A DNA stretch of 64,000 nucleotides from Lapillicoccus jejuensis (GTDB taxonomy: Bacteria > Actinomycetota > Actinomycetes > Actinomycetales > Dermatophilaceae): the NCBI RefSeq assembly GCF_006715055.1, contig NZ_VFMN01000001.1:2170001-2234000 (forward strand), written 5' to 3'. This document shows positions 8,257-19,531 of the stretch, piece after piece. The first letter of the stretch is position 1; every line of letters begins with the position of its first letter. The position numbers were made by a program, and so were the translations under genes. The notes below the pieces were generated by a model. It had not been told where the DNA came from, did not search any database, and saw only the letters and a program-made list of their open reading frames with translations.

Positions 8257-9105
8257 GTGACCACGACCACCGTCCTCGTCACCGGTGCCTCGGGGCGCAT
8301 CGGCGGGTTCCTGCGCACCCGGCTGGCCCGGCCCGGGCGGGTGCTGCGGCTGCTCACCCCCGACCCGCTGCCCACCCTCGCGGGCACGGGGGAGGAGGAG
8401 CTGGTCACCGGGTCCGTCCTCGACGAGGACCTGCTGACCCGGGCCACCGCCGGCGTCGACGCGGTCGTCCACCTCGGGGGGATCCCCACCGAGGCGGCCT
8501 TCGACGCCGTCCTGGAGACCAACGTCCTGGGCAGCCGCCGGGTCCTCGAGGCGGCCCACCAGGGCGCCGTACGGCGCGTCGTGATCGCCTCGAGCAGCCA
8601 CGCGCTCGGCTTCCGCCGCCGCGAGGAGGTGGTGGGCGGGGTGCTGCCCGACGGCCTGCCGCCGCGGCCGGACACCTACTACGGCTGGAGCAAGGCGGCC
8701 GTCGAGCACCTCGCCCAGCTGTACGCCGACCGCTTCGGCCAGGAGGTCGTCTCGCTGCGCATCGGGGCCTGTGTGGAGCGGCCGCACACCGAGCGCGACC
8801 TCGCGATCTGGCTCTCGCCGGACGACGTCGGTCGGCTCGTCGAGGCGGCGCTGACCGGGCCGGTCGACGGCCACGTCGTGGTCTGGGGCGTCTCGCGCAA
8901 CACCCGCGCCTGGTGGTCGCAGGAGGCGGCGCGGGCCCTCGGCTACGAGGCGACCGACGACTCCGAGGTGTTCGCGGCCGACCTCCTGCGCGAGCGTGCC
9001 GAGGCGGGCCGCACCACCAGCGACGCGGAGGACCTGCGCACCGTCGGGGGCGAGATGCTGCGGGTGCCGCTCGGGCGCCGCGACGAGCCGGACGGCGTGC
9101 GGTAG
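8257..9105 (+). CDS. NAD-dependent epimerase/dehydratase, uronate-dehydrogenase-like
   Basis: A 282-residue short-chain dehydrogenase of the extended type. TVLVTGASGRIGGFL is the Rossmann glycine-rich loop, and YYGWSKAAVEHL carries the catalytic YxxxK. SLRIGACVERP and TWLS-like IWLSPDDVGRLV resemble bacterial uronate dehydrogenases, which oxidise glucuronate or galacturonate to aldarolactones with NAD+. The substrate assignment is by sequence likeness only. The GTG at 8257 is preferred because TAGCGT (8244-8249) sits 7 nt before it, suggesting a leaderless transcript; GTG at 8248 is a possible alternative. It is divergent from ArsR and followed by the LacI gene. Confidence 0.82.
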   Translation: MTTTTVLVTGASGRIGGFLRTRLARPGRVLRLLTPDPLPTLAGTGEEELVTGSVLDEDLLTRATAGVDAVVHLGGIPTEAAFDAVLETNVLGSRRVLEAAHQGAVRRVVIASSSHALGFRRREEVVGGVLPDGLPPRPDTYYGWSKAAVEHLAQLYADRFGQEVVSLRIGACVERPHTERDLAIWLSPDDVGRLVEAALTGPVDGHVVVWGVSRNTRAWWSQEAARALGYEATDDSEVFAADLLRERAEAGRTTSDAEDLRTVGGEMLRVPLGRRDEPDGVR

Positions 9106-9148
9106 CGTTCCCGTCCTGCCGGGACCGCCCGGCAGGGAGGTCGTTCCA

Positions 9149-10192
9149 GTGCGCTCGAGAGTGACCATCCTCGACGTCGCCGCCGAGGCGCAGGTCTCCA
9201 TCGCCTCCGTCTCGGCCGCCCTCAACGACCGCCCCGGGGTCTCGACCGAGACGCGGGCCCGCATCCTCGCGGTGGCCGACCGTCTCGGCTGGGTGCCCTC
9301 GCTGCGCGGGCGCAGCCTCTCGGGCAAGCGGGCGTACGCCGTCGGGCTCGTCCTCGAGCGCGCGACGACCGTGCTGGAGTCGGACCCGTTCTTCGCCGCC
9401 TTCATCGCCGGCGTGGAGTCTGTCCTCGAGCGACGCGGCTACGCGCTCGTCCTGCAGATGGCGGGCACCCACAAGGCGGCGACCGAGCGCTACCGCCGGA
9501 TGGCGCTCGACCACCGGGTCGACGGGGTCTTCCTCACCGACATGGCGGCGACCGACCCGCGGGTCCCGCTGCTGCGCGACCTCGGCCTGCCCGCCGTGGC
9601 GGTCAACAGCGACCCCGGCTGCGAGCTGCCGTCGGTGCGCCAGGACCACCTGCCCGGGCTGCGGTCGCTCGTCGAGCAGGTCGTCGCGCTCGGCCACAGC
9701 GACGTCGCGCACCTCGCCGGCCGGCGCGGCCTGATCCACACCCGGCAGCGGCTCGCCGTCTGGCGCAGCGTCCTCGTCGACGCCGGGCTGCGCCCCGGAC
9801 CGGTGGTGTACGGCGACTTCTCGACCGAGAGCGGCAGCCGCGCCGCCCCACGGCTGCTCGCGGGTCCCACGCCTCCCAGCGCGGTGGTCTGCGCGAGCGA
9901 CCTCATGGCGGTCGGGCTGGTCTCGGGCGCGGGGGCGCTCGGCCTCGACGTCCCCTCGGACCTCTCGGTGACCGGCTTCGACGGCATCGAGATCGGGGGG
10001 TTCCTCAGGCCCTCCCTCACCACGGTCGCGACGGCCCCGCGCCGGCTGGGGGCGGCCGCGGCGGAGACGCTGCTGCGGCTGCTCGACGGCGACCGGGTCG
10101 AGGACGTCGAGATCGAGGCGACGACCCCGGTGCTGCGCGGCTCGCTGGTCGCGCCCCGGCCGACGCGCAGCGTTCCCCCCCGAAACGTTTAG
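9149..10192 (+). CDS. LacI-family transcriptional regulator
   Basis: A 347-residue sugar-responsive repressor. The N-terminal helix-turn-helix VTILDVAAEAQVSIASVSAALNDRPG is followed by a hinge (ADRLGWVPSLRGRSLSGKR) and a periplasmic-binding-protein-like effector domain ending PRRLGAAAAETLLRLLDGD. The GTG at 9149 follows GGGAGG with 8-nt spacing. Its stop codon lies inside one of two matching operator-like palindromes, and the second is directly upstream of the next operon. It is therefore very likely the repressor of the ABC-GH130-GH2 locus and may also act on itself. Confidence 0.95.
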   Translation: MRSRVTILDVAAEAQVSIASVSAALNDRPGVSTETRARILAVADRLGWVPSLRGRSLSGKRAYAVGLVLERATTVLESDPFFAAFIAGVESVLERRGYALVLQMAGTHKAATERYRRMALDHRVDGVFLTDMAATDPRVPLLRDLGLPAVAVNSDPGCELPSVRQDHLPGLRSLVEQVVALGHSDVAHLAGRRGLIHTRQRLAVWRSVLVDAGLRPGPVVYGDFSTESGSRAAPRLLAGPTPPSAVVCASDLMAVGLVSGAGALGLDVPSDLSVTGFDGIEIGGFLRPSLTTVATAPRRLGAAAAETLLRLLDGDRVEDVEIEATTPVLRGSLVAPRPTRSVPPRNV

Positions 10193-10193
10193 G
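10180..10193. promoter_or_regulatory. LacI-type operator O1
   Basis: CCGAAACGTTTAGG is a LacI-family operator with the central CG. It overlaps the last codons of the LacI gene and is the inverse of O2 at 10240-10253, with centres 60 bp apart. That spacing favours a repression loop. Confidence 0.7.
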
Positions 10194-10225
10194 TCGGGCT
10201 CCTTCCGCCCGGCGCGAGCCGGTGC

Positions 10226-10256
10226 TACGTTGCCAGGAACCTAAACGTTTCGGTTC
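10226..10256 (+). promoter_or_regulatory. promoter and LacI-type operator O2 of the sugar ABC operon
   Basis: TACGTT (10226-10231) is a likely -10. GAACCTAAACGTTTCGGTTC (10237-10256) is a 20-bp dyad with one mismatch covering the transcription start. GGAGGA follows 3 nt before the ATG at 10268. This is a classical repression site for the upstream LacI protein. Confidence 0.75.
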
Positions 10257-10267
10257 TTGGAGGACAG

Positions 10268-11596
10268 ATGGCGACGACGATGTCGAACAGGTCCCGCTCG
10301 GCCGCCCTCGTGGCGACCGCCGGCGCACTGGCCCTGGCGGCCTGCAGCGGCGGGAGCGGCGCAGCCGGTGGTGCCGCCCCCACGGTGGGAGGCCAGGTCA
10401 AGGGCACCCTCAACATCCTCGTGTCGAGCTCGGCCGGCTCCGACGCGGGCTTCCAGGCGGTCAACAAGGCCTTCCAGGCCGCGAACCCCGGTGTGCAGGT
10501 GAGCTTCTCGGCCATCCCGAACGAGGACTACAACCAGGCGCGAGCCTCCCGGCTCACCGCCGGCAGCGCCGACATCGTCGTCGCCTTCCCCCGCGAGGTG
10601 CCGAGCTACGTCCCGGCGAGCAACGCCGGCGACGACGCCCGCCTCGCCGACTCCGGGGGCTTCCTCGACCTGTCGGGGCAGTCGTTCCTCTCCGCCTTCA
10701 ACCCGACCGTGCTCAAGGCGACGACGTACAAGGGCAAGAACTACACGGTGCCGACCGGCCTCAGCTACTACACGGGCATGTTCTACAACAAGAAGATCTT
10801 CCAGCAGAACGGGATCAGCGTCCCGACGACGTGGGACGAGCTGGTCACGGCCTGCGAGGCCCTCAAGGCCAAGGGCGTCACGCCGCTGGGCATCGCCGGC
10901 AAGGACTCCGCCGGGGTCATGACCCTCGGCGTCGTCCAGGGCCTCTACCCCTCCGCCGACGCCAAGACCGCGCTGGCGAAGGGTCTCTACGACGGGCAGA
11001 CCAAGCTCGACGACGGCACGCAGGAGGAGGTCCTGCAGCGCGTCCAGACCCTCTACGGCTTCGCCGAGCCCAACTTCGCCGGCGTCAACTACGCGACGAT
11101 GACGGCCGACTTCGTGGCCGGCAAGTTCGCGATGATGCCCGACGGCACGTGGAACACGACGACGCTGCAGAAGGCCGGCGGCAGCAACCTCGACTTCGGC
11201 TACGTCCCGCTGCCCTCGAGCGACACCGCGGGCGACAACGCCTCGCTCGGCGGCAAGGTCGAACTGTCCCTCGCCATCCCGGCCAACGCGAAGAACCCCG
11301 ACGCGGCCGTCGCGTGGATGGACTTCTTCACCAAGCACTACGACCTCTTCGACGACCAGGCCGGCTTCGCACCGGCGGTGCAGGGCGCGAAGAGCAACGC
11401 GTTCTACAGCGGGGTCGAGAAGTACACCCAGCAGTTCCAGGCCGCCTGGGACACGATCTGGATCGCCAACACCAAGGCCGGGCCGAACGCCACGGTGCCG
11501 TTCAACTGGGCCGGCATCTCGCCGATGGGCGGGGCCGACGCGGCCGGCGCGGCGCAGGCGGCGCAGAAGGACTGGTCCGCCGGTCTGGCCAAGTGA
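10268..11596 (+). CDS. sugar ABC transporter substrate-binding lipoprotein (family 1)
   Basis: A 442-residue extracellular solute-binding protein. The signal peptide ends in the lipobox LAAC (Cys near residue 24), so it is anchored to the membrane by lipid. Features of the family-1 oligosaccharide binders include LNILVSSSAGSDAGFQAVNKAFQAANPGVQV, YYTGMFYNKKIFQQNGI and FVAGKFAMMPDGTW. It delivers sugar to the two permeases encoded next. The linked GH130 and GH2 enzymes suggest beta-linked manno- or galacto-oligosaccharides as cargo, which is inference. Confidence 0.93.
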   Translation: MATTMSNRSRSAALVATAGALALAACSGGSGAAGGAAPTVGGQVKGTLNILVSSSAGSDAGFQAVNKAFQAANPGVQVSFSAIPNEDYNQARASRLTAGSADIVVAFPREVPSYVPASNAGDDARLADSGGFLDLSGQSFLSAFNPTVLKATTYKGKNYTVPTGLSYYTGMFYNKKIFQQNGISVPTTWDELVTACEALKAKGVTPLGIAGKDSAGVMTLGVVQGLYPSADAKTALAKGLYDGQTKLDDGTQEEVLQRVQTLYGFAEPNFAGVNYATMTADFVAGKFAMMPDGTWNTTTLQKAGGSNLDFGYVPLPSSDTAGDNASLGGKVELSLAIPANAKNPDAAVAWMDFFTKHYDLFDDQAGFAPAVQGAKSNAFYSGVEKYTQQFQAAWDTIWIANTKAGPNATVPFNWAGISPMGGADAAGAAQAAQKDWSAGLAK

Positions 11597-11603
11597 GCCG
11601 GGC

Positions 11604-12512
11604 GTGAACCGCTCCTTCCTCTTCGGACGGAGGTCGAGCGCGCAGCTGGTCTTCGCGCTCGGCCTGGCCCTCGTCGTCGTCTTCTCGCTCGTGCCGGCGG
11701 TCGGGGTGCTCGCCATCTCGTTCACCGACATCCGGTCGCTGCCGTTCCTGCCCGTGCACTTCGTGGGGCTGGACAACTACACGACGTTCTTCTCCTCGGC
11801 CCAGCTCGGCTACAACGTCCACGCGCTGCGCAACACGCTCGTCTTCGCCGTCGCGGTCACGCTGTTCCAGAACGTCATCGCCCTGTTCATCGCCGTCCTG
11901 CTCAACCAGCGGCTGCGCGGGCGGACCGCCGCCCGCGCCATCGTCTTCCTCCCGACGATCCTCGGCGTCACGGTCATCGGCCTCGTCTTCAGCCTGCTCT
12001 TCAACCCCTCGGGCGGGCCGGCGGCGAGCGTGTGGAGCTGGTTCGGGTCGTCGTCGGCGTTCTTCGGCTCGCCGTCGCTGGCCATGCCGCTCGTCATCGC
12101 CGTCCAGGTCTGGTCGGGCATCGGCGTCGCGGTCGTCATCTACCTCGCGGGGCTGCAGGCCATCCCGCAGGAGCTCTACGAGGTCGCCGCCATCGACGGC
12201 GCCGGCGGGTGGCAGCGGCTGCGCCACGTCACCTACCCCCTCCTGGCCCCGTCGGTCACCGCGAACACCCTGCTGTGCGTCATCGGCGCGCTGCAGAGCT
12301 ACCAGCTGATCTACGTCCTCACCGGGCCGATCAACCCGGCCACCCAGGTGCTCTCGCTGGCGATCTTCACCCAGGGCTTCGGCGGGGCCCAGGGCGGGGT
12401 CGCCCAGTCGCAGGGCTACGCGGCCGCCATCTCGGTCGTCCAGTTCCTCATCGTCATGGTCGTGTCACTGGCGACGCTGGCCTACCTGCGTCGGAGGGAG
12501 ACCCAGCTGTGA
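11604..12512 (+). CDS. sugar ABC transporter permease (MalF type)
   Basis: A 302-residue inner-membrane permease with six predicted transmembrane segments. The cytoplasmic EAA loop is YEVAAIDGAGGWQRLRHVTYPLL, which docks the ATPase. GTG is the only sensible start, 7 bp after the binding-protein stop. It would form the transport channel with the next gene product. No ATP-binding subunit is encoded in the operon, so a shared MsmK-type ATPase from elsewhere is expected, as is usual for this importer class in actinobacteria. Confidence 0.93.
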   Translation: MNRSFLFGRRSSAQLVFALGLALVVVFSLVPAVGVLAISFTDIRSLPFLPVHFVGLDNYTTFFSSAQLGYNVHALRNTLVFAVAVTLFQNVIALFIAVLLNQRLRGRTAARAIVFLPTILGVTVIGLVFSLLFNPSGGPAASVWSWFGSSSAFFGSPSLAMPLVIAVQVWSGIGVAVVIYLAGLQAIPQELYEVAAIDGAGGWQRLRHVTYPLLAPSVTANTLLCVIGALQSYQLIYVLTGPINPATQVLSLAIFTQGFGGAQGGVAQSQGYAAAISVVQFLIVMVVSLATLAYLRRRETQL

Positions 12513-13444
12513 GCGTCATCGGCCCCACCGCGGTCACCACCGGCGACCCCTCCGGCGCCCCGACCGGCGACCCCCACGCTCCCGCCGGTACCCCCGCCCG
12601 CGACCCGGGACGTCGTACGGGGGCCGCGGCACCCCGGTCCCGCGCGCGGATCGCGCTCTACGTCGTCATGGCGCTCGTCGTGGTCGTCTACGCCTACCCG
12701 CTGCTCTTCCTGCTCAACACGGCGCTGAAGTCGGACGCGGAGTTCTTCCGCAACCCGACCGGGCTGGTCACGCTGCCGCAGCTCGGCAACTTCGTCACCG
12801 CCTGGGAGAAGGGCAACTTCGCCGCCTACCTGCTCAACAGCGTCCTCTACACCTTCGTGGCCGCGGCGATCGGGACGCTCATCTCGCTCATGGTCGGCTT
12901 CCCGGTCGCGCGCGGCTACCTGCGCCACACCCGGCTGTGGAGCTCGCTCTTCGCGGCGATGCTCTTCCTGCCCAACACCCTCGTCACCGTCTTCCAGCTG
13001 GCGCTGCGGCTCAACCTCTACGACACCCGGCTGGGCTACATCCTCATCATGGCCTCGGGCGTCGGCGTCGGTCCGCTGCTCATCGCCGGCTACGTGAAGT
13101 CCGTCCCGAAGGAGATCGACGAGGCCGCCGCCCTCGACGGCGTCGGGTACGTCCGCTACCTCTTCACGTTCCTGCCGTCGCTCATCAAGCCGGTGCTCGC
13201 GACGGTCTTCATCCTGCAGGCCATCGGCGTGTGGAACGACATCATCCTCGCGACCATCCTGCTGCCCGACCAGAGCAAGTTCCCGGTCACCCTCGGGCTG
13301 TTCGCCTTCAAGGGCACCTACGTCAGCCAGTGGAGCCTGCTCTCCGCCGCGACGATCATCGTCGCCGCGCCGTTGCTGGTGGTCTACCTCTTCCTCCAGC
13401 GCTACCTCGTCGCCAGCGTCGTCGGCGGCGCCGTCAAGGGCTGA
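12509..13444 (+). CDS. sugar ABC transporter permease (MalG type)
   Basis: A 311-residue second permease. The GTG at 12509 overlaps the preceding stop by 4 bp (GTGA) and follows GGAGGGA, showing coupling. After a Pro/Gly/Asp-rich cytoplasmic tail of about 45 residues it has six transmembrane segments and the EAA loop IDEAAALDGVGYVRYLFTFLPSL. The ending FLQRYLVASVVGGAVKG is the typical MalG-family C-terminus. Confidence 0.93.
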   Translation: MSVIGPTAVTTGDPSGAPTGDPHAPAGTPARDPGRRTGAAAPRSRARIALYVVMALVVVVYAYPLLFLLNTALKSDAEFFRNPTGLVTLPQLGNFVTAWEKGNFAAYLLNSVLYTFVAAAIGTLISLMVGFPVARGYLRHTRLWSSLFAAMLFLPNTLVTVFQLALRLNLYDTRLGYILIMASGVGVGPLLIAGYVKSVPKEIDEAAALDGVGYVRYLFTFLPSLIKPVLATVFILQAIGVWNDIILATILLPDQSKFPVTLGLFAFKGTYVSQWSLLSAATIIVAAPLLVVYLFLQRYLVASVVGGAVKG

Positions 13445-13482
13445 CCCGCACCTCCCACCCCTCGTCCCTGATCGGAGCCCCC

Positions 13483-14457
13483 ATGCCCACCGTCAGCACC
13501 GGACCCGTCGCCTTCCCCCTCGGGCCGTTCACGCCCTACGAGCACAACCCGATCCTCGCGCCGCAGGGCGACACGTGGGAGTCGGGCAGCGTCTACAACC
13601 CCGCGGCGATCGTCGTCGACGACCGCGTCGCCCTGCTCTACCGCGCCCACGCCGACGACGTCGTCTCGCACGTCGGCCTCGCCTGGAGCGACGACGGCAC
13701 CACCTTCAAGCGCGAGGCCGACCCGGTCCTGTCGCCCAGCGAGGACTACGACCGGTACGGCGTCGAGGACCCCCGGGTCACCGAGGTCGACGGCACCTAC
13801 TACCTCACCTACTCGGGGTGGGACCGGTCGCGCGCCGTGCTCTGCCTGGCCACCTCGACCGACCTGCGCTCGTGGACCAAGCACGGGCCGATGTTCCCCG
13901 GCTTCGACACCTTCCAGCCGCAGGGCCGCGAGGACGGCGGCACCGGCGACTGGTCGAAGGCGGGCGGGATCCTGCCGCACAAGGTCGGTGACCACTGGCT
14001 GATGTTCTTCGGCGAGGGGTCGATCTGGGCGGCGACCTCGCCCGACCTGCTGCACTGGACGCCGGTCGTGCGCGACACCGAGGCGCCGCTGATGGCGCCG
14101 CGACCGGGGACGTTCAGCGACTTCCTCGTCGAGGTGGGGCCACCACCGCTGCTCACCGACGACGGGCTCGTCCTGCTGGTCCACAACGCCGCGGTGAAGA
14201 ACCCCGACGGCACGGTGCGCTACACCGCCGGGCAGGCGCTCGTCGACCCGGAGCGGCCCACCGAGCTGCTCGCCGAGCTCACCCGCCCCTGGCTCGAGCC
14301 GACGACGTACGAGGACACCCACGGGCTGGTCTCCAACGTCACCTTCGTCGAGGGGCTGGTCTGGTTCCGCGACCGGTGGTTCGCCTACTACGGCCAGTCC
14401 GACTCGACGCTCGGCGTCGCGACCTCCCGCCCCGGCGACCGGTGGTCGTCGCTGTGA
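13483..14457 (+). CDS. glycoside hydrolase family 130-type enzyme
   Basis: A 324-residue five-bladed beta-propeller protein. Repeated blades start YEHNPILAP, AAIVVDDRVALLYRA, EDPRVTEVDGTYYLTYSG and AATSPDLLHWTPV, typical of GH130 (beta-mannoside phosphorylases and mannosidases). The Asp of the EDPR motif (VEDPR, about residue 90) is the expected catalytic acid. No signal peptide is seen, so it acts in the cytoplasm on imported oligosaccharide. GGAG precedes the ATG at 13483. Whether it is a phosphorylase or a hydrolase cannot be decided by eye. It is part of the ABC operon and overlaps the next gene. Confidence 0.87.
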   Translation: MPTVSTGPVAFPLGPFTPYEHNPILAPQGDTWESGSVYNPAAIVVDDRVALLYRAHADDVVSHVGLAWSDDGTTFKREADPVLSPSEDYDRYGVEDPRVTEVDGTYYLTYSGWDRSRAVLCLATSTDLRSWTKHGPMFPGFDTFQPQGREDGGTGDWSKAGGILPHKVGDHWLMFFGEGSIWAATSPDLLHWTPVVRDTEAPLMAPRPGTFSDFLVEVGPPPLLTDDGLVLLVHNAAVKNPDGTVRYTAGQALVDPERPTELLAELTRPWLEPTTYEDTHGLVSNVTFVEGLVWFRDRWFAYYGQSDSTLGVATSRPGDRWSSL

Positions 14458-16502
14458 GCGCGCTCCCCACCCGCCGCAGCGTCCTCGCCGGCGCCGCCGG
14501 GACGCTCACGGCCGCCGGCCTGGTCACCGCCCCGTCCTCGGCCTCCGCGTCGCCGACGGCCGCCGCCCCCGCGGGCGGTCGCCGGCTGACCAACCTCGCC
14601 CACCTGCGCTGGCTGCTCGACGACGTCCCGCTCGCCGTGAGCAGCACCCACACGACGATCGACATCGCGCAGCGCCCGACCGGCCGCGCCCCGTGGACCT
14701 ACGCGAACGCGACGTCCGACGGCGGGTTCGACCGGGTCGGCGGTGGCAGCCTCGACCCCGCGACGGGCCACTGGTCGCAGGGCGCCTACAACGCCGACGA
14801 CATCGCGCGCGCCGCCGTCGTCTTCGCCCGCGCCGCCCGTGCCGGTGTCGACGGGCAGAGCGCCGACGACGCGCTCGAGCTGCTGCGCACCCTCACCTGG
14901 CTCCAGGACGTCGACGGCCCCCACGCCGGCGACGTCGTGCTCTGGCTCCAGCCCGACGGCGAGCTCAACCTCACGCCCACCCCGCCGGACTCGCCGAACC
15001 CGTCCGACAGCGCCGAGTCCTACTGGCTGGCGCGCACCGTGTGGGCCATCGGCGAGGGCTACGCGCTCTTCGTCGGCCGCGACGTCCGCGTCGCCCGCTT
15101 CCTCAAGAGACGGATGTCGCTGTGCCTCGACGCGCTGGAGCGGGCGAGCCTCTCGCGCTACGGCACCTGGCTCGTCGCCGACGACGTCCGGGTCCCGGGC
15201 TGGCTCGTCACCGGTGGTGCCGACGCGACCGCCGAGGCGTGCCTCGGCCTGGCCGCCTACCTCGAGGCCGACCCCTACGCGACCCGCGTCCGGCGCGCCC
15301 TCACCCGCTACACCAAGGGCGTCGCCGCCATGCGCTCCGGGGCCACCGGAACCTGGCCGTACGGCGCCGTCCTGCCCACCGTCACCTCGCAGAGCTTCTG
15401 GCACGCCTGGGGCGGCGAGGCCCCCGCGGCCCTCGGTGCGGCGGCCCGCGTCCTCGGCGACGCCACCGCAAGGGCGGCGCTGCTCTCCGACGCCGGCACC
15501 TTCACCCCGCAGGTGCTCACCTCCGGCGGCCCGCACAACGCGTGGGCGCCGTTGCCCGCCGAGGCGCAGATCGCGTACGGCGCCGAGGGGCGCGTCGCGG
15601 GCCTGCTCGCCGCCGCGGACCTCACCGGCTCGCGCGGGTTCCTCACCCTGGCCGGGCTGGCCGGTGGCTGGTTCTTCGGGGCGAACACCTCGGGCCGCCC
15701 GGTCTACGACCCCGCCACCGGCGTGACCAACGACGGCGTCGAGACCGACGGGCGCGTCAACGTCAACAGCGGCGCCGAGTCGACGATCCACGGCCAGCTG
15801 GCGATGCTCGCGCTCGACGCCCACCCGGTCGCGGCGGCGCTCGCCGCCTCGGTCACCGGCTACGCCTTCCACGGCCTCACCGTCGTCGAGGCCGAGAGCG
15901 GCACCCTCGCCGGCGGCGCCGCCGTCGTGACCCCGCCGTCGGCCTGGACCGGCGCCGCCAACTGGTCCGGCGGCGCGTACGTCGACGTCCCGGCCGGCGG
16001 CACGGTGGGCGTCACCCTCCCCGGACCGGTCGGTGACGACCAGTGGCTGCTCCAGCCGGTCGTCGACCGGCGTCCGGGCGACCTCGGGCGCAGCCGGTAC
16101 TGGGCGGTGGACGCGGCGGGGCGTCGTACCCTCGTCGGCACCCTGCCGAACGGCGGTCTGCGCCGTACGGGTGTCGTGCCGGCGGACGGGCTGCTGAGGC
16201 CGTTCCCGCTGCCCCGACCGCTGCCGGCCGGCACCGTGTCGGTGCTCGTCGACACGACCGGCGACCTGCGCCTCGACGCGCTCGTCCTGCTGCCGGTCGT
16301 CTCGACGGTGACCTACGCACGCGGCTCGGGCACCCCCGCGGTGCTCTACGCCAACGCCACCACGGACCCGGCGTCGTGCGGCGCGGTGGCCCCGGGGTCG
16401 GGCTGGACGTGGACCGCGGGCGGCGTGCGACGGGGGGCCGTGGCCGGCGTCCCGGGTGGCACGGTGACGGTGACCGCGGGGGGCTTCGCCGTCACCACCT
16501 GA
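14454..16502 (+). CDS. secreted protein with helical toroid-like domain and carbohydrate-binding-like tail, function unknown
   Basis: A 682-residue protein whose GTG overlaps the GH130 stop by 4 bp. The N-terminus has TRRSVLAGAAGTLTAAG, a likely twin-arginine or similar signal. Residues about 40-470 are rich in helical pairs with Trp/Tyr/Gly motifs (YWLARTVWAIGEGYALF, GGADATAEACLGLAAYLE, SFWHAWGGEAPAALGAAARV), like an (alpha/alpha)6 toroid glycosidase or lyase. Near residue 475 the motif VVEAESGTLAGGAAVV resembles the start of a CBM6/CBM35 carbohydrate-binding module, followed by beta-rich sequence to the end. I do not recognise the family. Context suggests it trims an external glycan before import. 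Confidence 0.8.
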   Translation: MSALPTRRSVLAGAAGTLTAAGLVTAPSSASASPTAAAPAGGRRLTNLAHLRWLLDDVPLAVSSTHTTIDIAQRPTGRAPWTYANATSDGGFDRVGGGSLDPATGHWSQGAYNADDIARAAVVFARAARAGVDGQSADDALELLRTLTWLQDVDGPHAGDVVLWLQPDGELNLTPTPPDSPNPSDSAESYWLARTVWAIGEGYALFVGRDVRVARFLKRRMSLCLDALERASLSRYGTWLVADDVRVPGWLVTGGADATAEACLGLAAYLEADPYATRVRRALTRYTKGVAAMRSGATGTWPYGAVLPTVTSQSFWHAWGGEAPAALGAAARVLGDATARAALLSDAGTFTPQVLTSGGPHNAWAPLPAEAQIAYGAEGRVAGLLAAADLTGSRGFLTLAGLAGGWFFGANTSGRPVYDPATGVTNDGVETDGRVNVNSGAESTIHGQLAMLALDAHPVAAALAASVTGYAFHGLTVVEAESGTLAGGAAVVTPPSAWTGAANWSGGAYVDVPAGGTVGVTLPGPVGDDQWLLQPVVDRRPGDLGRSRYWAVDAAGRRTLVGTLPNGGLRRTGVVPADGLLRPFPLPRPLPAGTVSVLVDTTGDLRLDALVLLPVVSTVTYARGSGTPAVLYANATTDPASCGAVAPGSGWTWTAGGVRRGAVAGVPGGTVTVTAGGFAVTT

Positions 16503-16522
16503 CGCCCCTCGGACCGCGCTGA

Positions 16523-19444
<2,922 letters not shown>

Positions 19445-19454
19445 CCGGACGCGA

Positions 19455-19486
19455 GGACGGGCCGGCGCTGGTGCGCCGGCCCGTCC
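19455..19486. terminator. bidirectional hairpin terminator
   Basis: GGACGGGCCGGCGC (19455-19468) pairs perfectly with GCGCCGGCCCGTCC (19473-19486) around TGGT. It lies between the convergent GH2 and RVLDTR-repeat genes and can serve both. Confidence 0.85.
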
Positions 19487-19531
19487 CCGTCGTGCTGATG
19501 CGGAGCGGTGGTCGTGCGGTGGTCGTGCGGG

